Shown one piece after another: positions 1 to 7,174 of a DNA stretch of 29,964 nt (the first letter of the stretch is position 1; each line of letters starts with the position of its first letter). The stretch covers positions 1 through 29,964 of the forward strand of contig JBGUMQ010000015.1 of assembly GCA_045116915.1 (NCBI GenBank), given 5' to 3'. Source of the stretch: UBA9732 sp045116915 (GTDB taxonomy: Bacteria; Spirochaetota; Spirochaetia; Sphaerochaetales; Sphaerochaetaceae). The position numbers were made by a program, and so were the translations under genes. Under the pieces are notes generated by a model, which was given only the letters and a program-made list of their open reading frames with translations, did no database searches and was not told the origin of the DNA.

Positions 1-516
1 CTTGCCGGAGGAGCGCTGGGATATCTTCTGAAGATAGAGGACAGGGTGCTTTCACTGGGAGACAGGCTGGGGAAGATCACGGGCAACAGGGACGGACAGG
101 ATGGGACGCACAACTTCGCCAAAGGGTTCCTCACGGCATCGGTGCTGTTCTGTTCGGGTGCCATGAGCGTTGTGGGTTCCATACAGGCCGGCACTACAGG
201 GGAGATGACGACGATCCTCATCAAATCGGTCATGGACGGATGCATGGCGGTTGTGTTCTCCTCCATCTATGGAATAGGAGTGATGTTCTCCTTCCTCTTC
301 ATTCTCGTATACCAGGGATTCTTCACTCTTGCCGGCGGCTGGCTGGAGCCCCTTCTGGGTGAGATCGGCATCAACGAGCTTTCGGCGGAAGGCGGGGTGC
401 TGCTCCTGATGATAGGGTTCGGACTGCTCAAGATAAGGGAATTCAAGACAGCGAACTTCCTGCCGGCCCTGGTGTTCGCGCCGGTTCTGGGAATCCTTGT
501 GGGGAAAATCCTCTGA
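1..516 (+). CDS. DUF554 family membrane protein, 3' part
   Basis: The reading frame is open from base 1, so the start lies outside the window; about 171 residues are present. The visible part is strongly hydrophobic, with several membrane segments separated by short loops (for example the stretches around FLTASVLFCSGAMSVVGSIQ, GIGVMFSFLFILVYQGFF and GVLLLMIGFGLLKI). The SGAMSVVGS pattern and the C-terminal FLPALVFAPVLGILVGKIL fit the DUF554 family (YdfK/YqgA-like), whose biochemical role is unknown; a transporter or membrane-organising role is only a guess. The protein ends where family members normally end. It is followed by a TAC-rich repeat in the same frame just after the TGA stop, and then by the convergent glgP gene. 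No terminator for this strand is apparent downstream. Confidence 0.8.
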   Translation, partial: LAGGALGYLLKIEDRVLSLGDRLGKITGNRDGQDGTHNFAKGFLTASVLFCSGAMSVVGSIQAGTTGEMTTILIKSVMDGCMAVVFSSIYGIGVMFSFLFILVYQGFFTLAGGWLEPLLGEIGINELSAEGGVLLLMIGFGLLKIREFKTANFLPALVFAPVLGILVGKIL

Positions 517-519
517 GGG

Positions 520-583
520 TACGACCAGTACGCGGAGTACGAGCAGACCTTACCAGTACGAGGAGTACGAGCAGTACGACGAA
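520..583. repeat. Imperfect 9-bp TAC-rich tandem repeat
   Basis: About seven degenerate copies of a 9-base unit of the form TAC-GAN-NAG lie directly after the stop of the DUF554 gene. Three units (520-546) are separated by a few odd bases (547-550) from a second block (551-583) that is out of frame with the first. The first block is in frame with the upstream gene, three bases past its TGA, and would encode a Tyr/Glu/Gln-rich tail. It could be a decayed low-complexity tail or a simple replication-slippage repeat; I cannot tell which. Confidence 0.6.
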
Positions 584-622
584 TCCCTACGAAATACCCC
601 TGGAAGCAGACAGATTTGCGAT

Positions 623-646
623 AAAAAAGCCCGGGCGAACCCGGGC
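623..646 (-). terminator. Intrinsic terminator of glgP
   Basis: A perfect 7-bp GC stem (629-635 with 640-646) encloses a 4-base loop. Read on the minus strand it is followed by six Ts (the A run at 623-628). It lies about 20 bases past the glgP stop codon. No T-run follows on the plus strand, so it should act on glgP only. Confidence 0.9.
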
Positions 647-664
647 GAATCCTGAATATCGGTC

Positions 665-3190
665 TCAGTGGCGTCTTGCATCCTCGAGGGATGTGTCGAT
701 GTCCTTGTTCAGGGGCACCGGACAGCTTCCGGTGGACCAGATCTGGCTGGCATACTCGCGGATGGTTCTGTCCGACGAGAACTTGCCGCTCGATGCCACG
801 TTGATGATGGCCTTGCGGTTGAAATCCTTGAAATTGTCCCTGTACAGGTCAAGGGCTTCCTGGTGGCGGTCCGCGTACATGCGGAGGTCTGCGAAGATGA
901 AGTATTTGTCTCCGCGGTCGAAGATGTCGCCGAACAGCTGGCCGAAGACATATGGATCCCCGACATTGAAGAAGTTCGATCTGATGAGATCCACGGCTGC
1001 GCGGATCTCGTCGTCCGCATTGATGAAGTCGTACGGATTGTAGTGACCTCTCATTGCGGCAATCTCATGTTCCTTGTGTCCGAAGATGAAGATGTTGTCG
1101 TCTCCGACTTCCTGGGCGATCTCCACGTTGGCTCCGTCAAGAGTACCGACGGTCAGTGCTCCGTTGAGCATGAACTTCATGTTCCCTGTTCCGGAAGCCT
1201 CGAGACCTGCAGTGGAGATCTGCTCGCTGAGGTTCGTGGCCGGGATGATTCCTTCCGCCATGGTCACCCTGTAGTTGGGCATGAAGTGGACATGCAGCTT
1301 CTTGTTGACCGTCTCGTCAGAGTTGATCAGGTCCGAGATGCTGTTGATGAACTTGATGGACAGCTTCGCGTTGACATAACCGGGTGCGCTCTTTCCTCCG
1401 AACAGGAATGTCGTGGGCGGAAACGAGTCGTAGAAGGCCCTGTCGTTCTTGAGCCTGAGATAGATCATGACGATGTTGAATGCGTTCAGGAGTTGTCTCT
1501 TGTACTCATGGATCCTCTTGACCTGGACATCGAAGATGGTGTCCGGATCGATGATGATCCCGCAGTCCTTGCGGAGGAACTCGGCGGCACGCTTCTTGTT
1601 GTCCGCCTTGATTTTCGCAAACTTCCTTGCAAATGAGGCATCGTCAGCAAAACGTCGGAGCTCGGAGAGCTTGTCGGTGTTGGTGATCCAGTCCGGGCCG
1701 ATGGCATCGGTGATCAGACCGGCAAGTCCGGGATTGGAGGACAGCAGCCATCTCCTGGGAGTGATTCCGTTGGTCTTGTTCTGGAATTTCTCCGGGTAGA
1801 TCTTGTTGAACTCCGGGAACATCTGGTCCCTGAGCAGGTCGGTGTGCAGCTGGGCGACTCCGTTGACGGCATGGCTTCCGATTATGGCGAGGTTCGCCAT
1901 CCTGACGTTCTTGGGATCGGATTCCTCGATGATGCTTACCTTGGAGATCGCGTTGTTGTCCATGGGGAAGTATGCCACGGCATGTCTGAGGAACCTTGCG
2001 TTGATCTCATAGATGATCTGCATGTGTCTGGGCAGTATTTCCTGCATCATGTGTACAGGCCACTTCTCCAGTGCCTCGGGCATGAGCGTGTGGTTGGTGT
2101 AGCCCATGCACTGCTTGGTGATGTCCCAGGCGGTGTCCCAGTCGAGGTTCTCCTGGTCGATGAGGATCCTCATGAGTTCGACAACCGCGATGGACGGATG
2201 GGTGTCGTTCAGCTGGATGGCGGAATACTTGGGCAGATCCCTCAGGTTGTCGCTGATGAGCTTGAACCTCCTCATGATGTCTGCAAGCGAGCATGCCACG
2301 AAGAAGTACTGCTGCTTGAGCCTGAGGACCTTTCCCATGTACTGGGTGTCGTTGGGATAGAGGACCTGGCTTATGTTCTCGGCCTTGACCTTGTTGCGGA
2401 CGGCCCTGGCATAGCTTCCGTCGTTGAAATCGGCGAAGTTGAAGTCCTCGACGGCTTTTGCGCTCCACAGTCTGAGCGTGTTGACGGTCTTTCCGCCGTA
2501 TCCGATGATCGGCATGTCATAGGCCATTCCGATCACGGTGTCGGTGTCCACCCATTTGTAGTTGTCCCTTCCGTTCTCATGGATCACCTCGACCCTTCCG
2601 CCGAAGTTGACGGTGAACCTGAGGTCGGGTCTGGGTATCTCCCACGGGTTGCCGTCCCTGAGCCAGTTGTCCGGCTGCTCGAACTGGAAACCGTCCTTGA
2701 TCTGCTGCCTGAAGATTCCGTAGTTGTATCTGATTCCGTATCCGAACGAGGGGATCTCCAGGGTGGCCATGGAATCAAGGAAACATGCGGCGAGTCTTCC
2801 GAGACCGCCGTTTCCCAGTCCTGCATCCGGTTCCACGTCCGCAAGTTCCTCGTATGTGTATCCCAGGTCCTTGAGGGCTTCTGCGACCTCGTCCTTGAGT
2901 CCCATGTTGGTGATGTTGTTGGTCATGGCGCGGCCCATGAGGAATTCAAGGGACAGGTAATAGACCCGTTTTGCCTTGGCGGCTTCCTGTGTCTTCCTGG
3001 AGATGTCCCACTGGTGGATGATCCTGTCGCGGATGGAGTAGGCAAGGGCATCATAGCGTCCCTGCATCGATGTATGGAACACATCCGCATCCTGGGTGTA
3101 CTTCAGGTGCTCGGCGAAATCACGCTCGATTGCGGATGCCGTGTATGAGATTCTTGTGTTCTCTGCTTTCCTTTCTTTTGTCTGGGCCAT
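665..3190 (-). CDS. glgP: Glycogen/starch phosphorylase
   Basis: This cytoplasmic GT35-family enzyme releases glucose-1-phosphate from alpha-1,4-glucans using phosphate and pyridoxal phosphate. The 841-residue length is normal for the family. The N-terminal NGGLGRLAACFLDSMATL block, the KRIHEYKRQL block and the cofactor site EASGTGNMKFMLNGALTVG are intact, with the PLP lysine at about residue 672. The start is supported by a GAGGA ribosome-binding site (3197-3201) and a good promoter further upstream. The gene is alone on its strand, between its own promoter and terminator, and no other glycogen gene is nearby. The substrate (glycogen, maltodextrin or starch) cannot be read from the sequence. 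It diverges from the putative outer-membrane protein at 3384. Confidence 0.97.
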   Translation of the reverse strand: MAQTKERKAENTRISYTASAIERDFAEHLKYTQDADVFHTSMQGRYDALAYSIRDRIIHQWDISRKTQEAAKAKRVYYLSLEFLMGRAMTNNITNMGLKDEVAEALKDLGYTYEELADVEPDAGLGNGGLGRLAACFLDSMATLEIPSFGYGIRYNYGIFRQQIKDGFQFEQPDNWLRDGNPWEIPRPDLRFTVNFGGRVEVIHENGRDNYKWVDTDTVIGMAYDMPIIGYGGKTVNTLRLWSAKAVEDFNFADFNDGSYARAVRNKVKAENISQVLYPNDTQYMGKVLRLKQQYFFVACSLADIMRRFKLISDNLRDLPKYSAIQLNDTHPSIAVVELMRILIDQENLDWDTAWDITKQCMGYTNHTLMPEALEKWPVHMMQEILPRHMQIIYEINARFLRHAVAYFPMDNNAISKVSIIEESDPKNVRMANLAIIGSHAVNGVAQLHTDLLRDQMFPEFNKIYPEKFQNKTNGITPRRWLLSSNPGLAGLITDAIGPDWITNTDKLSELRRFADDASFARKFAKIKADNKKRAAEFLRKDCGIIIDPDTIFDVQVKRIHEYKRQLLNAFNIVMIYLRLKNDRAFYDSFPPTTFLFGGKSAPGYVNAKLSIKFINSISDLINSDETVNKKLHVHFMPNYRVTMAEGIIPATNLSEQISTAGLEASGTGNMKFMLNGALTVGTLDGANVEIAQEVGDDNIFIFGHKEHEIAAMRGHYNPYDFINADDEIRAAVDLIRSNFFNVGDPYVFGQLFGDIFDRGDKYFIFADLRMYADRHQEALDLYRDNFKDFNRKAIINVASSGKFSSDRTIREYASQIWSTGSCPVPLNKDIDTSLEDARRH

Positions 3191-3265
3191 TCAAAGTCCT
3201 CGTTTCCTAAAAATCGGCACTGAGCTATTTCATAAAAATGAAAGAAGTTATTATTGCCGGTGGCA

Positions 3266-3295
3266 AGTATATCAGAAAAAAGGACACCGTTTCAA
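3266..3295 (-). promoter_or_regulatory. Sigma70-type promoter of glgP
   Basis: On the minus strand, TTGAAA (3290-3295) and TATACT (3266-3271) are separated by 18 bases, about 75 bases before the glgP start. Both hexamers match consensus well. Transcription would begin near 3259, leaving a leader of about 70 nt. Confidence 0.7.
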
Positions 3296-3346
3296 TTACC
3301 GCAGGGTGTTTTGCCCGGATGTTTGTCCGTTTTGTCTTTATCTGTT

Positions 3347-3374
3347 TTGTAAAAGTCCGTTTTCGGTGTATAGT
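3347..3374 (+). promoter_or_regulatory. Promoter of the outer-membrane protein gene
   Basis: TTGTAA (3347-3352) and TATAGT (3369-3374) are 16 bases apart. The expected transcription start, about 7 bases past the -10 box, falls near 3381, only about three bases before the ATG at 3384. The region from 3191 to 3383 otherwise holds only this promoter and the divergent glgP promoter. Confidence 0.55.
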
Positions 3375-3383
3375 TTCCCTATC

Positions 3384-5210
3384 ATGAAGAAGAGAACCAT
3401 AGTGGCGGCCCTGTTGCTGCTCATTTCCATGCCGTACGTGTTTTCCGCCACGGCAGGCGGGAACAGCCAGAAGATCTATGCCGTGGACGACCCTGTCTAC
3501 AGGTATATAAGCGACCTCTACGTCCTGGAGGGGCGTTCGCTGCCCTCCACCGCGGGCCCCTGGAGCGGTGCGGAGCTCGAGGCCATGCTTGGCGTGTTCG
3601 ACGGCCATGCCCTCACGGGTGTTTCCGCCACGCTGTACGACAGCGCCGCAGCCATTCTGGGCAAGGACAGCGGTGCATCCGTGGTCAGGGTAGGGGTCAA
3701 CGCCGACGAGGAGATGTACATCCACACCGCGACGACGGATCCGTTCTTCCTGGGAAGGGACAACTGGGTTCGCGGCTGGGGCGATCAGAACCAGTTCCTC
3801 AGGCTCTGGACGGACGAGCGGGTGGGGAAGGGCCTCTACGGCTATTTCGAGTTCTCGTGGGGAGTCTCCAAGGATTGGCGCGACGACAAAGCCGAAACAT
3901 CCAGGACCTTCGGCGACAGTGTGCTGTGGACGAATACTCCGTTCCTGATGCAGAACAACCTGGCGCAGTTCAACATGGATTTCCCCTACAGGTCCTTCAT
4001 TTCAGTCGGAGGGGACCGCTGGACTCTGCAGATCGGACGCGACAAGCTCACCTGGGGCAACGGAAAGACCGGCAACTTCGTGCTGGACAGCCATCTCAAG
4101 CGCCACGACATGCTCCGCTTCAGTGCCTTCGACGGCCCGTTCAAGTTCACGTACGTGGTTTCCGTCTTCCCGCATCCCAAAAACTACTACATAGACAACG
4201 GCGACGGCACGATGACCTTCGACAGGCACGGGCTCAAGAGGGAGGACGGCACGTACTACGGCCAGTCCCAGGTCCTGTCCGGCATAGCGGCCTTCATCGG
4301 CCACAGGATGGAGTGGAGGATAATCCCCAGCCTGACCGTCTGCCTTGCAGAGGGGATCATGTACTACAGCGCGGACAGCACGGTGAACCTCTCGGCGCTG
4401 CTGCCGCTGTTCATGTACCACAACCTCTACGAACGCAGCAATTCGAACTCCATATTGTCCATAGATGTGGACTGGACGTTCGCCAAAGGCTGGAACCTCT
4501 ACGGCCAGTTCGTCCTGGACGACCTGTACCTGAGCGGCGAGGCCGATGACGGGACGAACCTGATAGAGCCCAATTCCCTTGGTTTCCTTGCGGGGATCAC
4601 ATACCTGACGCCGCTGGCGGGGGGACTGCTTTCCATCAATCTCGAGGGCGCGCTGACGCAGCCGTACCTCTACCTGCGCGACGGCGATGCCCAGACGGGC
4701 GAGACCACGAGGGCGCAGACGAACGGCCGCTACGGCCTGACCTATGTCGTGGCCCTGCGCGAGATGTCAGGATCCAGCAATACGCAGAACTTCAACCTCG
4801 AGTACCTGGGCTATCCCTACGGAGGTGATGCCATTGTCGGGAACCTGAACGCCGAGTTCAGCATGACGGGGAAGTGGAGCGTGGGATCGAACATCTTCCT
4901 GATGGTCCACGGCACGCATGACCGCTATACCGTATGGTCGCGTGTGGACAAGGACAAGAGCCAGTTCCCGCCGACCACGACCCACGAGACGGCCAACTAC
5001 AACGATGATGATGCCATCGTGCCCTCCGGCGAGCGCGATGCCGCATCCGTGACTTTGGTGACGGGCCTCTGCGGCTCCGTGGACCTGGGACTGGGGTTCT
5101 CGGCCGGGGTCCAGGCCGACTACATTAATATATGGAATGCGGGGAACAGCTCGGCGAACGCCCATGTGAGCGATCTGCAGATTACCGTCATGCTGTCCTA
5201 CGGGGTGTGA
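3384..5210 (+). CDS. Exported protein, probable outer-membrane beta-barrel (Wzi-like)
   Basis: The product is 608 residues from the ATG at 3384. It opens with a classic signal peptide: basic MKKR, a hydrophobic core, and likely cleavage after VFS or FSA near residue 22. The mature part begins DPVYRYISDLYVLEGRSLPS and carries RDKLTWGNGKTGN near residues 219-231 followed by a DMLRF block. I associate these features with capsule-assembly Wzi/outer-membrane porin-like proteins. Alternating aromatic and hydrophobic residues through the rest suggest a beta-barrel, and the C-terminus (ITVMLSYGV) fits a final strand. No capsule genes are adjacent, so the function stays open: polysaccharide anchoring, a porin or another surface protein are all possible. 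There is no Shine-Dalgarno sequence before the ATG. The open frame extends upstream to 3096, but that part overlaps glgP and would hide the signal peptide. Confidence 0.75.
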   Translation: MKKRTIVAALLLLISMPYVFSATAGGNSQKIYAVDDPVYRYISDLYVLEGRSLPSTAGPWSGAELEAMLGVFDGHALTGVSATLYDSAAAILGKDSGASVVRVGVNADEEMYIHTATTDPFFLGRDNWVRGWGDQNQFLRLWTDERVGKGLYGYFEFSWGVSKDWRDDKAETSRTFGDSVLWTNTPFLMQNNLAQFNMDFPYRSFISVGGDRWTLQIGRDKLTWGNGKTGNFVLDSHLKRHDMLRFSAFDGPFKFTYVVSVFPHPKNYYIDNGDGTMTFDRHGLKREDGTYYGQSQVLSGIAAFIGHRMEWRIIPSLTVCLAEGIMYYSADSTVNLSALLPLFMYHNLYERSNSNSILSIDVDWTFAKGWNLYGQFVLDDLYLSGEADDGTNLIEPNSLGFLAGITYLTPLAGGLLSINLEGALTQPYLYLRDGDAQTGETTRAQTNGRYGLTYVVALREMSGSSNTQNFNLEYLGYPYGGDAIVGNLNAEFSMTGKWSVGSNIFLMVHGTHDRYTVWSRVDKDKSQFPPTTTHETANYNDDDAIVPSGERDAASVTLVTGLCGSVDLGLGFSAGVQADYINIWNAGNSSANAHVSDLQITVMLSYGV

Positions 5211-5265
5211 CGGCGGAAACAACAGGCACGTAAGTGCATATTGCAGAAGAAAAGACCGCGGGATA

Positions 5266-5294
5266 TTGACAAAGACAATACGTTTTTGTTAAGT
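5266..5294 (+). promoter_or_regulatory. Promoter of the tRNA-Thr/rpmG/tRNA-Trp/secE/nusG unit
   Basis: A perfect -35 TTGACA (5266-5271) is followed after 17 bases by TTAAGT (5289-5294), a weak -10. It lies about 30 bases upstream of tRNA-Thr. The -10 assignment is uncertain by a base or two. Confidence 0.55.
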
Positions 5295-5325
5295 TACATT
5301 CTGCACGTTTACACACTGGCAGTCT

Positions 5326-5398
5326 GCCCTTGTAGCTCAGCCGGTAGAGCACCACCATGGTAAGGTGGGGGTCAGCGGTTCGAATCCGCTCGGGGGCT
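5326..5398 (+). tRNA. tRNA-Thr (anticodon GGT)
   Basis: A full cloverleaf can be folded by hand. The acceptor GCCCTTG pairs with CGGGGGC, with two G-T wobbles. The D arm is GCTC/GAGC and the anticodon stem CCACC/GGTGG encloses loop ATGGTAA (anticodon GGT). The T arm is AGCGG-TTCGAAT-CCGCT. The discriminator base is T and no CCA is encoded. It is the first gene of the unit leading to nusG. Confidence 0.95.
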
Positions 5399-5464
5399 TA
5401 AGAATCCGGTGGGAAGGCGTGGAGACCGGAAATCGCCGGCTTTAAGCCGTAAGGAGATAGAGAT

Positions 5465-5641
5465 ATGGCAGACAAGAAAAAGAGTCCTGTTGAGAAGATC
5501 GCCCTCCAGTGCACAGAGTGCAAGAGGAAGAACTACACAACAGAGAAGAACCGCCGTAACAATCCCAACAAGCTCGAACTGATGAAGTATTGCCCGTTCG
5601 AGAGGAAGCACACGCTGCATCGTGAGACAAAGGTAAAGTAA
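5465..5641 (+). CDS. rpmG: 50S ribosomal protein L33
   Basis: The product is 58 residues, preceded by AAGGAG at 5451-5456. L33 is a small 50S protein near the E site. The LQCTECKRKNY and TLHRETK blocks are diagnostic. The zinc ribbon is incomplete: the first pair is intact (Cys16, Cys19), but the second knuckle reads CPFE, so Cys43 is kept while the usual fourth cysteine is Glu46. Zinc binding may therefore be weakened or lost. The gene sits between tRNA-Thr and tRNA-Trp, a common arrangement upstream of secE-nusG, and the mRNA is probably released by tRNA processing on both sides. Confidence 0.97.
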   Translation: MADKKKSPVEKIALQCTECKRKNYTTEKNRRNNPNKLELMKYCPFERKHTLHRETKVK

Positions 5642-5668
5642 GCCGCTGGCTTTCAGATAGAGGAATAT

Positions 5669-5742
5669 AGGCCAGTAGCTCCAACGGTTAGAGCACTGGT
5701 CTCCAAAACCGGGTGTTGGGGGTTCGAATCCCTCCTGGCCTG
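5669..5742 (+). tRNA. tRNA-Trp (anticodon CCA)
   Basis: The acceptor AGGCCAG pairs perfectly with CTGGCCT, and the D arm is GCTC/GAGC. The anticodon stem CTGGT/ACCGG encloses loop CTCCAAA (anticodon CCA). The T arm is GGGGG-TTCGAAT-CCCTC with one wobble pair. The discriminator is G, as expected for bacterial tRNA-Trp, and CCA is not encoded. Placement just upstream of secE is typical. Confidence 0.96.
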
Positions 5743-5767
5743 TAGAACCTCTGTTCAGGAGATTTAG

Positions 5768-5947
5768 ATGAAGAAGTTATTCAGGTATTTCAAGGAATGC
5801 AGACTCGAGATGAAGAAGGTCGCATGGCCCAACAGGACAACGATCATTTCCTCGACAAAGCTCGTTCTCATCACAACCGTCATCTTCGCCGTTCTTCTCG
5901 GTCTCGCCGATTTCCTTCTGATGAAGCTCATCTACCTCATTTTCTAA
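5768..5947 (+). CDS. secE: Preprotein translocase subunit SecE
   Basis: The product is 59 residues with AGGAG at 5757-5761. SecE clamps SecY in the membrane and is essential for the protein-conducting channel. This is the short single-span form. An amphipathic N-terminus carries the family signature EMKKVAWPNRTTI, followed by one transmembrane helix (about residues 31-55, LVLITTVIFAVLLGLADFLL). It sits between tRNA-Trp and nusG, the standard position. Its partner SecY is encoded at 28478-29824 in the same window. Confidence 0.97.
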   Translation: MKKLFRYFKECRLEMKKVAWPNRTTIISSTKLVLITTVIFAVLLGLADFLLMKLIYLIF

Positions 5948-5968
5948 GGAAGGCATAAGGAAGGCGAT

Positions 5969-6529
5969 ATGGCAAGAGAATGGTATACCGTACACACCTA
6001 TTCAGGCTATGAGCAGAAGATCGAGAAACTCATCCGCAGGATGATGGAGCTCGACCCGAAGTTCGCATCGGTGTGCCTTGACGTCAAGGTTCCGTTCGAG
6101 ACGGTCGTCGAGAACAGGGACGGAGTCAGGAAGGAAGTCAGGCACAAGGTCCTGCCGGGATACATCCTGGTGGAGCTGGACCTGCCCGAGGACGATTCCT
6201 GGAAAGGCTACTGCACCCAGATCAAGAGGATCCAGGGTGTTACGGGATTCCTTGCCGCATCAAGATCATCCAGACCCATTCCGCTCACCAAGGACGAGAT
6301 GAACAACATCCTCCAGAAGACAGGTGAGATCAAGGCGGAGAAGGCGTTCAGGCCCAGACAGAGTTTCGATGTCGGCGAGAACGTCAAGGTCATGGAGGGT
6401 CCGTTCTCCGGTTTCTCCGGTGTCATTGAGGAAATCAACAACGAGAAGGGCCGCATAAAGGTCTCCGTTGAGATTTTCGGGCGTCCGACCCCCGTGGAGA
6501 TCGAGTTCTCCCAGGTCGAGAAGATCTGA
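5969..6529 (+). CDS. nusG: Transcription termination/antitermination protein NusG
   Basis: The product is 186 residues. The NGN domain starts REWYTVHTYSGYEQKIEKLI and binds the RNA polymerase clamp. It contains the GYILVELDL segment and, about residues 76-96, a region with GVTGFL. A C-terminal KOW domain (about residues 131-165, FDVGENVKVMEGPFSGFSGVI) normally contacts S10 or Rho. The start is supported by AAGGAAGG about 6 bases upstream. It ends the secE unit; a new promoter and a structured leader follow before rplK. Confidence 0.98.
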   Translation: MAREWYTVHTYSGYEQKIEKLIRRMMELDPKFASVCLDVKVPFETVVENRDGVRKEVRHKVLPGYILVELDLPEDDSWKGYCTQIKRIQGVTGFLAASRSSRPIPLTKDEMNNILQKTGEIKAEKAFRPRQSFDVGENVKVMEGPFSGFSGVIEEINNEKGRIKVSVEIFGRPTPVEIEFSQVEKI

Positions 6530-6566
6530 CGACACCGCCGTCCGGTACCGGATGTTGCCGCGCGGG

Positions 6567-6595
6567 TTGGAATTACATACGTCCGTTTGTATATG
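6567..6595 (+). promoter_or_regulatory. Probable promoter of rplKAJL-rpoBC
   Basis: TTGGAA (6567-6572) and TATATG (6590-6595) are 17 bases apart in the 213-base nusG-rplK gap. Each matches consensus at four of six positions. Transcription would start near 6602 and give a leader of about 140 nt containing the L1-site mimic. Readthrough from nusG is also possible. Confidence 0.45.
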
Positions 6596-6647
6596 AAAAA
6601 CTCCTCTCCGGGGAAACTGATGCACGAAGCAGATGCGGAGCCGGAAA

Positions 6648-6685
6648 GGTGGGAGCCTGATCGTATGACAGGCGTTAATACCAGC
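6648..6685 (+). promoter_or_regulatory. Putative L1-binding operator in the rplK leader RNA
   Basis: The RNA contains GGTGGGAGCC on the 5' side and TTAATACCAGC on the 3' side, around an inner 5-bp stem (6655-6659 with 6669-6673). The outer stem 6648-6652/6681-6685 pairs at four of five positions. This copies the L1-binding fold of 23S rRNA (helices 76-78), which carries GGUGGGAG opposite AAAUACCACC. L1 bound here would repress translation of its own operon, as known in E. coli. The site ends about 57 bases before the rplK start. Confidence 0.7.
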
Positions 6686-6742
6686 GTGGAGGTCTGATCA
6701 TTCCGCCAACCCAGGCAAGACCATCCGCGTAAGGAGAGAAAT

Positions 6743-7174
6743 ATGGCAAAGAAAAAGGTTACTGCAATCATCAAGTTGCAGTGTCCGGCCCAGAAGGCCA
6801 CACCGGCACCCCCGATCGGTCCGGCACTCGGCCCTCACGGTGTTAGTGCACCTCAGTTTGTCCAGCAGTTCAACGAGAAGACAAGACAGTTTGAACCCGG
6901 TCTGACAATCCCAGTAGTCATCACAGTCTATGCAGACAGATCGTTCTCTTTCATTCTGAAGACCCCTCCTGCAGCCGTTCTCATCAAGAAGGCCCTGGGT
7001 CTTGAGACTGCAAGCGGCGTCCCCAACAAGCAGAAGGTCGGTACCCTCACACAGGCCCAGCTCGAGGAGATTGCAAAGGTCAAGATGCCCGATCTCAATG
7101 CTAACGACATGGAAGCTGCGAAGCGCATCGTCGCAGGAACAGCCAGATCAATGGGCGTGGAGGTGGAGAAATGA
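6743..7174 (+). CDS. rplK: 50S ribosomal protein L11
   Basis: The product is 143 residues. L11 forms the GTPase-associated centre at the base of the stalk with 23S helices 43/44. The N-terminal domain has the proline-rich ATPAPPIGPALGPHGVSAPQF segment. The C-terminal RNA-binding domain has DLNANDMEAAKRIVAGTARSMGV. The start follows AAGGAGA. The stop codon overlaps the rplA start by four bases (ATGA), indicating translational coupling. The GPHGVSAPQFVQQF variant of the conserved N-terminal loop is one of my reasons for suspecting a spirochaete. Confidence 0.98.
   Translation: MAKKKVTAIIKLQCPAQKATPAPPIGPALGPHGVSAPQFVQQFNEKTRQFEPGLTIPVVITVYADRSFSFILKTPPAAVLIKKALGLETASGVPNKQKVGTLTQAQLEEIAKVKMPDLNANDMEAAKRIVAGTARSMGVEVEK

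Noticed and set aside
514..516. TGA at the end of DUF554 as a selenocysteine or recoding site
   Set aside because: The protein is complete for its family at this point and no selenocysteine-type hairpin is evident just downstream.
1844..3148. Plus-strand open frame of 434 codons opposite glgP
   Set aside because: glgP is unmistakable on the minus strand; this frame has no start signal or family resemblance.
3857..4549. Alternative frame of 230 codons inside the outer-membrane protein gene
   Set aside because: Arg/Gln/Pro-rich shadow translation; the overlapping frame has a signal peptide and barrel-like pattern.
5211..5265. Small GCAC-GTAA-GTGC hairpin after the outer-membrane protein gene as a terminator
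   Set aside because: Only a 4-bp stem with no T-run; not convincing.
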